Assembly (NCBI GenBank): GCA_002721375.1 | Contig: PBKH01000008.1 | Span: forward strand, 99,889-116,845 | DNA length: 16,957 nt | Direction: 5' to 3' | From: Verrucomicrobiales bacterium | GTDB lineage: Bacteria > Verrucomicrobiota > Verrucomicrobiia > Limisphaerales > UBA1096 | Shown here: positions 1 to 6,164 of the stretch, in pieces | Position numbering within the stretch: the stretch's first letter is position 1 | Layout: each line of letters opens with the position of its first letter | The notes under the pieces: model-generated | Seen by the model: only the letters and a program-made list of their open reading frames with translations | Database searches by the model: none | What the model was told of the DNA's origin: nothing | Made by a program: the position numbers and the translations under genes

Positions 1-31
1 AGAAATGTAGCAACTTTGCTTTTTCGACAGG

Positions 32-1429
32 ATGAACATCTTCAAAAAAACTATTATCATATGGGCTATTATTGTCTTGAGTGTATTTGCTCAAATGCAG
101 CTTCAGGCGCTCAATTCACCGAATATTCTATTTGTCATGGCCGATGACTTGGGTTGGATGGATCTGGCATGTCAGGGAAACAAATTAGTCGAGACACCTC
201 ATCTTGATCGTTTTGCAAAACAGGGGATGCGTTTTACAAGCGCATACGCGGCAGCACCGGTTTGCTCGCCGACTCGTGCAGCGGTGTTGACAGGTCAGGC
301 ACCGGCCCGGCTGCATATGACTTCACATCTTCCTGGGAATTTTTTTCCGAAAGATAATCGTCCACAGCCAGCGAACATGGTGCCAGCGATCGAGGCAGAG
401 CATGTCACGATCGCCGAGCGATTGAAGGAAGCGGGGTATGCCAATGCGTTTCTTGGGAAATGGCACATAGCACCGGGTGTCGGAAAACAGGGTAGGGTGG
501 CGCACGAGCATTCACCTTTGAATCAAGGATTTGATATCAACATCGGTGGTGTCTCATACGGTGGTCCACCGAGTTTCTTTTCGCCTTACCGCATCGCAAC
601 TCTGTCGGACGGAGAGCCGGGGGAATACCTGCCTGATAGGTTGGTTGATGAGACGATCGGGTTTATTCGAGAAAATAAATCAAAACCTTGGATGGTGCAT
701 CTTTGGTTTTACACTGTTCACTGGCCGATGCAGGCGCCTGAGGCGTTGTTGGAAAAGTATAAGAATCGAAAAGGTCCGGGTCTGAATGATGCTCGCTATG
801 GTGCGATGATTGAGGCCATGGACTCTGCAATGGGGCGGCTTTTGGCATCACTCGAATCGCTAGATCTCGAAGAGGAGACTATCATTATATTTACTAGTGA
901 TAATGGTGGCTTTGCCGGGGTGTCCGACTGCCGCCCGTTACGTGAATCAAAGGGACACTTGTACGAGGGCGGCATTAGGGTGCCAATGATCGTGCGCTGG
1001 CCGGGCCAGGTGTCGGCCGGTACAGTCAGTCATGAGCCGGTGGTAAGCATGGATTTTTATCCGACTTTTCTTGAGTTGGCCGGTCTCAAGCCAAGTGGTG
1101 ATAAGAGACTTGATGGTGAGAGTCTGGTTTCCCTGTTCAAGGGAAGTGGCAGTCTCAAGCGAAAGGAATTATTTTTTCATTTCCCAAATTACGCGTGGCA
1201 CATGGACAATCGGCTGGGTGGTGCGGTTCGCTCAGGCGACTACAAGTTGATTCGCAACTATGACGACCAATCAGTTGAGCTCTACAACCTCAAGTCCGAT
1301 CTGGGTGAAAGGAACAATCTGGCAAAGCTGCTGCCGAGCTTGGCCAAGCGATTGGATCAAAAGCTGTCTGTTTGGCTTACTGACACCAAGGCATTGATGC
1401 CTAAACCTCCTAGACCATTTAAAAAATAA
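32..1429 (+). CDS. Secreted sulfatase (Cys-type, S1 family)
   Basis: Probably hydrolyses sulfate esters on a sulfated glycan or related substrate outside the cytoplasm; the substrate cannot be read from the sequence. The 465-residue product starts with a signal peptide (charged MNIFKK, hydrophobic stretch to about residue 26). Sulfatase-fold marks follow in order: the metal-binding MADD near residues 36-39, the modification motif C78-S-P80-T-R82 in which the cysteine becomes formylglycine, GKWH, the VHWP motif, and D290-N291 in the SDNGG motif, followed by a lysine in ESKGHLYEGG. The length is normal for the family and no key residue is missing. The chosen ATG gives a clean signal peptide, although only AGG directly abuts it and there is no spaced Shine-Dalgarno. 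A second sulfatase lies downstream at 3312. The family call is secure; a finer name such as N-acetylhexosamine sulfatase would be a guess. Confidence 0.95.
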   Translation: MNIFKKTIIIWAIIVLSVFAQMQLQALNSPNILFVMADDLGWMDLACQGNKLVETPHLDRFAKQGMRFTSAYAAAPVCSPTRAAVLTGQAPARLHMTSHLPGNFFPKDNRPQPANMVPAIEAEHVTIAERLKEAGYANAFLGKWHIAPGVGKQGRVAHEHSPLNQGFDINIGGVSYGGPPSFFSPYRIATLSDGEPGEYLPDRLVDETIGFIRENKSKPWMVHLWFYTVHWPMQAPEALLEKYKNRKGPGLNDARYGAMIEAMDSAMGRLLASLESLDLEEETIIIFTSDNGGFAGVSDCRPLRESKGHLYEGGIRVPMIVRWPGQVSAGTVSHEPVVSMDFYPTFLELAGLKPSGDKRLDGESLVSLFKGSGSLKRKELFFHFPNYAWHMDNRLGGAVRSGDYKLIRNYDDQSVELYNLKSDLGERNNLAKLLPSLAKRLDQKLSVWLTDTKALMPKPPRPFKK

Positions 1430-1452
1430 TTTCAGTTTTTTCACTTGATAGG

Positions 1453-1878
1453 TTGGGTAAATGCGTTCATTTTTTTTTTGTGACGTTTGGTCAACGTATA
1501 GTTCTGTTGTTACTGTTGTTGGCTTGGTTACCCGCTTCCTCGCATTGCTTGCTTGCGGCTGCATTACAAAATGCGACTTTGACAGGCTGCTGCCTTGACT
1601 CCGAAAAATCTCAAGGCGGAGAGTCACATCACAATTCCGACTGTTGTCCCTTTTGCGATACATTCGAATCGGGAAAATATCTGGCTTTCTCAAAGGATCA
1701 TCAGCAGTTTAGTTCTGGAGAGGCGGGTTTTCTGGCGTTGATTAATGAGATTTATTGGGTTCAAGACATTAACTCGGCTCCATCCTTCATTCCTCACGAA
1801 CGACCTACCGACGCTGTATCCTGGCAGTTTGAAACACGTTCGGTTAAATTGGGTCGTTCTCCCAGTTTTTCCTTCTAG
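1453..1878 (+). CDS. Small secreted Cys/His-rich protein, unknown function
   Basis: I do not recognise a named family. The product (141 residues from TTG 1453) has a very hydrophobic N-terminal segment (a run of six leucines, then AWLPASSHC) that looks like a signal peptide or lipoprotein-like leader. A metal-ligand-rich patch follows: C45-C46, H58-H59 and C63-C64-P-F-C67. The rest has no obvious motif. The start is uncertain. TTG 1453 and GTG 1480 are in frame, while the only nearby ATG (1461, with AGG eight bases upstream) is out of frame by one base because of a run of ten T at 1470-1479. The next genes encode a secreted metal-binding-type protein and an outer-membrane barrel, so a role in metal handling or sensing at the envelope is a reasonable inference, not shown. 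A terminator-like hairpin starts within its stop codon. Confidence 0.65.
   Translation: MGKCVHFFFVTFGQRIVLLLLLLAWLPASSHCLLAAALQNATLTGCCLDSEKSQGGESHHNSDCCPFCDTFESGKYLAFSKDHQQFSSGEAGFLALINEIYWVQDINSAPSFIPHERPTDAVSWQFETRSVKLGRSPSFSF
1470..1479 (+). repeat. Ten-T homopolymer at a gene start
   Basis: A run of ten T lies nine bases after ATG 1461 and just before GTG 1480. With nine T the ATG would read directly into the downstream frame (MRSFFFVTFGQ, then the hydrophobic leader). With ten T it does not. This may be a sequencing or assembly error, or a slippage-prone tract that switches translation. Confidence 0.8.
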
Positions 1879-1899
1879 GAACCGACGACGGTTCCTTTT
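1877..1899 (+). terminator. Rho-independent terminator-like hairpin
   Basis: An eight-base-pair perfect stem (1877-1884 with 1889-1896; core GGAACCG / CGGTTCC) closes a four-base ACGA loop and runs into TTTTC. It overlaps the last two bases of the stop codon of the Cys/His-rich gene. It is the best terminator in the window and separates that gene from the metal-binding gene at 1973. It could also act as an attenuator if the three small genes share a transcript. Confidence 0.75.
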
Positions 1900-1972
1900 C
1901 TGATCAATCGACGGGCACGAGTGTGTCCATAGGTTTTTAATGAGTTGAATAACAAAAAAGAAAGAGAAGAAA

Positions 1973-2416
1973 ATGAATTTAAAAAGAATTAGTAAGAAAA
2001 GTTGGGGTGCAATAATGATCGCGGCGGGATTAGGAATGGTCACGGCCACGGCAGCAGATGGTGATCCAGATGCAAAACAGGAGGTGCGAGCTGCTGCCGC
2101 GATCAAGCTATTGAAAGAGAGGAAGGATGTTTCACTAAGTTATGTCAAGGGATTGGTATGTCCCTCATGTGCGCTTGGTATTCGCATCAAGGTGAGCAAG
2201 CTGCCTTTTGTGGATTCCACCCGATATAAGCGGGGTGTCGACATGGACGCTAGGACGCAGTTGCTTACCGTGGCATTGCTGCCGGGGCTCAAGCCTAATG
2301 ATGAAAGTCTTGCCAAAGCGATCACCGCCGCTGGGTACGACCCTGTCGAGAGATACTCTCTTGAGTCGGGTCAATTGGAGTCACATCCCTACACTAAGGC
2401 AAAGAAATCCAAGTAA
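1973..2416 (+). CDS. Secreted heavy-metal-associated (MerP-like) domain protein
   Basis: This is a 147-residue protein with a signal peptide (basic MNLKRISKKS, hydrophobic core to about residue 27, TATAA before the likely cut). The mature part carries one domain like the heavy-metal-associated fold: the loop G60-L-V-C63-P-S-C66 sits where the metal-binding CxxC of MerP, CopZ and the N-termini of P-type ATPases lies. It is followed by a helix and by the family's usual ending (LAKAITAAGYDPV). Periplasmic metal binding, most likely of copper or a related soft metal, is inferred from the family; the metal cannot be told. A purine-rich stretch with GAGAAG before ATG 1973 serves as ribosome binding site. 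The barrel gene starts two bases after its stop, so the two are probably co-translated. The insert between strand and helix (around residues 80-95) is longer than in a minimal domain. Confidence 0.78.
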   Translation: MNLKRISKKSWGAIMIAAGLGMVTATAADGDPDAKQEVRAAAAIKLLKERKDVSLSYVKGLVCPSCALGIRIKVSKLPFVDSTRYKRGVDMDARTQLLTVALLPGLKPNDESLAKAITAAGYDPVERYSLESGQLESHPYTKAKKSK

Positions 2417-2418
2417 AC

Positions 2419-3234
2419 ATGTTGGGACGTAATGCGGCGGTTTTTGGCGTCGTGTTCTCTGTTTGGATTGTTTCGGCTGACGAGCCGATCATGAACATGA
2501 TGCCGCGCTGGGATAACGGCTGGGGCTTGCAGATGATCAATGAGTATCGTCACGAGGATGATCTGCTATTGGGTAGCCGAACCACTTATTCCGGCTTCAC
2601 TGAGGATGTGCATCTTCTGCATTTCCAGGGAGTTTACACTTGGGATCGATCGATTCGATTAACCTACAAGATACCGTACGTGTTGGATGCCCGCCGTGAG
2701 ATGCCGGATGGATGGGGGGGCAAGCGCGTCGAGCATGATAATGGGATTGGAGATGCCACACTGGCTTTGCCGTTGAAGAAATACTTTAACCTAGATGGCC
2801 GAAGTGGATCGTGGTCATTAAAGCCTATGGTGCGCGTGCCATTGGCTGGCGACGACGATTACGAAATCTACGATAGTGAATGGGGTGGCGGCCTGTCTTT
2901 GAGCTACGATTTCGAAACACCTCGTCTTGCTTTTCTGAGTTCAGCGAGTTATTGGTTTCATGATAATCAAATGCCTTCCGAGATTTATTTATCACTCGAT
3001 TTGGGCTATAAGTTTTATCCCTTAGAAACCAACTGCCAGTTTTTATGGGAAACAGATTTTCTTTATAAAGAAAATGGCACTGAAACACTGATGGCCGGTC
3101 CGGCATTATACTGGAACTTTAATGATATCACCCATATGCGTCTCGAGTGGAAACATGATTTTTATGATCGCCAAGGTATGTTGGATCACGGCAACGGGGA
3201 TCGCTTCCTGTTAAGCTTGGGACTTGTTTTTTAA
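2419..3234 (+). CDS. Outer-membrane beta-barrel protein, transporter-like
   Basis: This 271-residue protein has a short signal peptide (to about residue 20, ending VSA) and then alternating aromatic/polar strands throughout (for example LHFQGVYTW, LSLSYDF, YLSLDLGYKFY, LLSLGLVF). It ends in phenylalanine, the usual outer-membrane insertion signal. The GIGDATLALPLKKYF segment resembles the family of putative outer-membrane transporters named after MetA-pathway phenol degradation. That family name says little about substrate. It starts two bases after the metal-binding-domain gene with no good ribosome binding site of its own, which suggests translational coupling. A joint role of the pair in moving or sensing a metal at the outer membrane is inference. 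A plain structural or porin role is equally possible. Confidence 0.75.
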   Translation: MLGRNAAVFGVVFSVWIVSADEPIMNMMPRWDNGWGLQMINEYRHEDDLLLGSRTTYSGFTEDVHLLHFQGVYTWDRSIRLTYKIPYVLDARREMPDGWGGKRVEHDNGIGDATLALPLKKYFNLDGRSGSWSLKPMVRVPLAGDDDYEIYDSEWGGGLSLSYDFETPRLAFLSSASYWFHDNQMPSEIYLSLDLGYKFYPLETNCQFLWETDFLYKENGTETLMAGPALYWNFNDITHMRLEWKHDFYDRQGMLDHGNGDRFLLSLGLVF

Positions 3235-3311
3235 TTTAAATCCAATCAAACAACGCTTAAACAAGCGCAGCCTTGCTTGACCTCAAGCTTAGCCAGGCGG
3301 AAGCTCCTTGC
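3235..3311 (+). promoter_or_regulatory. Intergenic spacer with two overlapping hairpins
   Basis: This 77-base spacer holds the arm CAAGC (3262-3266), which can pair with GCTTG (3275-3279). It also holds GCTTGA (3275-3280), which can pair with TCAAGC (3283-3288). The shared arm makes the two hairpins mutually exclusive. The second has only a two-base gap, so as RNA it would have to open its inner pair. No T-run follows, so this is not a classical terminator. A purine stretch (AGGCGGA near 3295) probably serves as the ribosome binding site of the sulfatase at 3312. Confidence 0.3.
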
Positions 3312-5000
3312 ATGCAATGCGCTTTTCTATTTCTGTTCTTGCTTGGCCAAGCGCTGGTAGCGCAAGCGACTAAGCAGCCGAACATCGTCATTATCATGGC
3401 CGATGACATGGGCTTCTCGGATATCGGTTGTTATGGTAGCGAGATAAAAACACCGGTGCTTGATAAGTTGGCTGCAAACGGACTTCGCTTCACACAGTTT
3501 TACAATACCTCGCGTTGCTGCCCAACTCGTGCGTCTTTGCTGACGGGTATGTATCAGCATCAGGCGGGTATCGGGCTGATGACGGGCGACAACAAACTTC
3601 CCGGTTATCGTGGCGAATTAGGGCGGGATGTAGTGACAATTGCCGAGGCGCTTAGCACGGGCGGATATCGCCGTTATATGAGTGGAAAATGGCATGTAAC
3701 AAAGCATACGCGACCGCAGGGACCGAAAGACAACTGGCCGTTGCAGCGAGGTTTTGAAAAGTTTTATGGCACTATTATTGGTGCAGGCAGTTTTTATGAT
3801 CCAGCCACACTCTGTCGCGACAATCAGTTCATTACGCCTGAGAACGACAAAAAGTATCAGCCCAATAACTACTATTACACCGACGCCATCAGCGATAATG
3901 CGGTGACATTTCTCAAGGAGCATTCCATGGAGTCGCCCGACAAGCCGGTGTTTCTTTATGTCTCGTACACCACTGCGCATTGGCCAATGCACGCGTTGTC
4001 AGAGGATATTGCCAGGTACGAAGGAGTGTATGATGGTGGGTTTCAGGATATTAGAACCAAGCGGTTTGCACGTCTGAAAGAGCTGGGGTTAATTCGAAAA
4101 GCTCTTAAGCTTTCGCGGCAGTCCGATGACTGGGAAAAGACGCCCAATAAGGAGTGGGACATCCGCAACATGGAAGTTTATGCGGCGATGGTCGACAACA
4201 TGGACCGTGGCATTGGCCGTATCCTATCGGAGTTTGAGAGACAAGGAACGCTCGATAACACATTGATAATGTACCTGCAGGACAATGGCGCCTGCGCGGA
4301 GGGGTTCGGCCGCTACAGTCAAAAGCCGTATAATCGCAAATACAAGCGGCTCGGTCGCGACGGATTCCAAACCAAAATCTGGCCGCCAATGCAAACGCGC
4401 GATGGTCGCCCAGTAAAGAATGGGCCGGACGCCATGGCTGGTCCAGAGGACACCTTCACCGGTGTAGGCCGCGGTTGGGCGAATGTCTCCAACACCCCTT
4501 TCCGCGAGTACAAGCATTTTGCTCACGAAGGTGGAATCTCCTCGCCATTCATCGTTTCTTGGCCCAAGGGAATTGATTTTAAAAACAACGGTCGTATAGA
4601 GCATCAGCCAGGTCATCTAATAGACATTATGTCCACCTGTCTTGATGCAGCCGGGGTCAAGTGTCCTCGCGAATTTGGCGGTAACAATATTCAAGCACTT
4701 GAGGGAGTCAGTCTCTTGCCGGCTTTTCGTGGGGGTAAACTTAAACGAAAGGCCGCGCTGTATTTTGACCACCACCTCAATGGCGCCATTCGGGACGGTA
4801 AGTGGAAACTCGTTCGCTATGGCGATTCCGGCCGTGATGCCAAGCTGCACCCGTGGCAACTCTATGACATGGAGGTCGATCGTAGTGAACAGAATGATCT
4901 TGCGAAGTCGCGCCCTGACAAGGTTAAGACACTTTCTGCCAAATGGGAAAAATGGGCTATTCGTGCACGTGTGAAACCGTGGCCATGGAAGGTGGAATGA
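3312..5000 (+). CDS. Secreted sulfatase (arylsulfatase-like, Cys-type)
   Basis: This second sulfatase has 562 residues from ATG 3312. The frame is open back to TTG 3273, but 3312 gives a compact signal peptide (MQCAFLFLFLLGQALVAQA) and has AGGCGGA upstream, so I prefer it. The marks of the family are MADD in the metal-binding strand, the modification site C69-C-P-T-R73 (first cysteine converted to formylglycine, second at the variable position), GKWH, the AHWPM motif, and D324-N325 in the QDNGA motif. It is about 100 residues longer than the sulfatase at 32, mainly in the region between about residues 220 and 400, as in AtsA-like arylsulfatases. The two share motifs but differ enough to suggest different sulfated substrates. 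Its stop overlaps an alternative ATG of the ThuA-like gene (ATGA at 4997-5000), so the two are very probably one transcription unit. No maturase is present nearby. Confidence 0.95.
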   Translation: MQCAFLFLFLLGQALVAQATKQPNIVIIMADDMGFSDIGCYGSEIKTPVLDKLAANGLRFTQFYNTSRCCPTRASLLTGMYQHQAGIGLMTGDNKLPGYRGELGRDVVTIAEALSTGGYRRYMSGKWHVTKHTRPQGPKDNWPLQRGFEKFYGTIIGAGSFYDPATLCRDNQFITPENDKKYQPNNYYYTDAISDNAVTFLKEHSMESPDKPVFLYVSYTTAHWPMHALSEDIARYEGVYDGGFQDIRTKRFARLKELGLIRKALKLSRQSDDWEKTPNKEWDIRNMEVYAAMVDNMDRGIGRILSEFERQGTLDNTLIMYLQDNGACAEGFGRYSQKPYNRKYKRLGRDGFQTKIWPPMQTRDGRPVKNGPDAMAGPEDTFTGVGRGWANVSNTPFREYKHFAHEGGISSPFIVSWPKGIDFKNNGRIEHQPGHLIDIMSTCLDAAGVKCPREFGGNNIQALEGVSLLPAFRGGKLKRKAALYFDHHLNGAIRDGKWKLVRYGDSGRDAKLHPWQLYDMEVDRSEQNDLAKSRPDKVKTLSAKWEKWAIRARVKPWPWKVE

Positions 5001-5008
5001 TTTTACCA

Positions 5009-5881
5009 ATGAAAAAACTAATCCTTAATCTGTGTGTGCTCGTCGGCTTACTGTCTTGTGCGGTAGTCAAGGCGGTTGACAAGGCCAAGGTCGTTTTTAT
5101 CTCCGGCAAGCCGAGCCATGGTCGGTTGGCTCATGAGCATCGGGCGGGCAATATGCTTCTAGCCAAGGCACTTAATGAGTCTGGGCTGTCGGTGGAGGCT
5201 GTGGTGCTTAAGGATGTGGGTTATCCGAAGGATGAATCCGTCTTGAATGATGCATCCGCAATCGTCATTTTCTGCACCGGCCATGGAGGGCACGTTCTAA
5301 ACTCAAAGCTTGATGAGTTTGATGCGCTAATGAAAAAAGGGAAGGGCGTGGTAATGATTCACTGGGCAACCGAGGCGGTGAAGGGTGATCCGGGCGACAA
5401 ATTCTTAGAATGGATGGGCGGGTTTTGTGACCTACACTGGAGTGTGAATCCGCATTGGATTCCGAATTTCAAGCCGCAAAAGCATGCGATTTGGAATGGC
5501 GTGAATCCATACAGCGCTAATGATGAGTGGTATTATCATATGCGTTTCGTGAAGGATCTTAAGGGTGTGACGCCAATCCTGACCGATGTGCCGCCAGCCT
5601 CTACACTAAAACGGCCGGACGGCGCGCGCAGTGGAAATCCGACTGTTCGAAAGGCGGTGGCCAATGGTCAAACACAGCATTTAGCTTGGGCGTACGAGCG
5701 TGCCGACGGTGGACGCGGCTTTGGCTTTACTGGTGGCCACGTACATATGAACTGGCAGCACGACGACAATCGCAAACTGATGCTCAATGCCATTCTTTGG
5801 ACCGCCAAGGTGAATATTCCCATGGAAGGTGTGCCCTCGAAGACTCCTACCGATGATGAGATGCATGCGAACCTCGATTAA
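5009..5881 (+). CDS. Secreted ThuA-like domain protein
   Basis: This protein of about 290 residues has a signal peptide (MKKLILNLCVLVGLLSCAVVKA) and one ThuA-like domain, a fold related to class I glutamine amidotransferases and found in trehalose-utilisation ThuA. Visible marks are the first strand VVFISGKPSHG, IVIFCTGHGGH at the nucleophile-elbow position, GVVMIHWATEA, the WYYHMRF segment, and the closing GRGFGFTGGHVHMNW. In PVC bacteria such secreted ThuA-like proteins often sit near sulfatases and sugar-degrading enzymes, but their reaction is not settled, so I give none. ATG 5009 is chosen because it begins the signal peptide and has AAGGTGGA about 12 bases upstream. ATG 4985 and 4997 are in-frame alternatives, and 4997 would overlap the sulfatase stop. 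No terminator with a T-run is evident after the stop. Confidence 0.88.
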   Translation: MKKLILNLCVLVGLLSCAVVKAVDKAKVVFISGKPSHGRLAHEHRAGNMLLAKALNESGLSVEAVVLKDVGYPKDESVLNDASAIVIFCTGHGGHVLNSKLDEFDALMKKGKGVVMIHWATEAVKGDPGDKFLEWMGGFCDLHWSVNPHWIPNFKPQKHAIWNGVNPYSANDEWYYHMRFVKDLKGVTPILTDVPPASTLKRPDGARSGNPTVRKAVANGQTQHLAWAYERADGGRGFGFTGGHVHMNWQHDDNRKLMLNAILWTAKVNIPMEGVPSKTPTDDEMHANLD

Positions 5882-6164
5882 GCGGGTTCCCTCTCAATCT
5901 TTGATATGGGATAAAATCATGTGTTATGGACACCGGTATCTTAGGCTCCTTGAGCTACAAATAATAAAGATCAAAGTTGCCAAGAATAAGACCGCGTCGT
6001 TGGCACTCCTGGTGCGTCGGTAGGGCGCGTGCGGTTCGAAATCTGTTTTCAATTAATCAAAATCAGCTATAAATCGTTCCGGCACAATGACTGCTGATTT
6101 TGGGTTATCTTTGATAACTTAATACATTAAAGTTACTTAGAAGCGATTGTTTAGATTATTTATT
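5882..6164 (+). promoter_or_regulatory. Non-coding gap, likely start region of the giant-gene unit
   Basis: No gene is supported in these 283 bases. The first part (to about 6040) is mixed in composition, with short possible stem arms (GACCGC near 5990 and GCGGTT near 6031) followed by only a weak T-run, so it is at best a poor terminator for the ThuA-like gene. The second part is AT-rich and holds an inverted repeat (6058-6102) and a near-palindrome AACTTAAT / ATTAAAGTT around 6116-6134. A TTGATA at 6111 could be a -35 box, but I find no convincing -10 at the right distance. No clear Shine-Dalgarno precedes ATG 6165. Confidence 0.35.
6058..6102 (+). repeat. Perfect 10-bp inverted repeat
   Basis: CAAAATCAGC (6058-6067) is the exact reverse complement of GCTGATTTTG (6093-6102), with 25 bases between the arms. 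It lies about 60 bases before the start of the giant LTD/CotH gene. The size and position fit a two-site operator or an RNA hairpin. No T-run follows the right arm, so a terminator is less likely. Confidence 0.5.

Noticed and set aside
1271..1693. A 140-codon minus-strand frame across the end of the sulfatase and the next gene
   Set aside because: It is antisense to two better-supported genes and its product has no signal or domain.
3273..3311. Longer N-terminus for the second sulfatase from TTG 3273
   Set aside because: It would add 13 mostly polar residues before a complete signal peptide, and ATG 3312 has the better ribosome binding site.
5829..6023. A 64-codon frame on the + strand running out of the ThuA-like gene into the gap
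   Set aside because: It overlaps the well-supported ThuA frame, has no ribosome binding site and its product has no recognisable features.
6033..6043. GGTTCGAAATC, resembling the T-loop of a tRNA
   Set aside because: The bases on either side do not form a T-stem, and no acceptor or anticodon arm could be found upstream.
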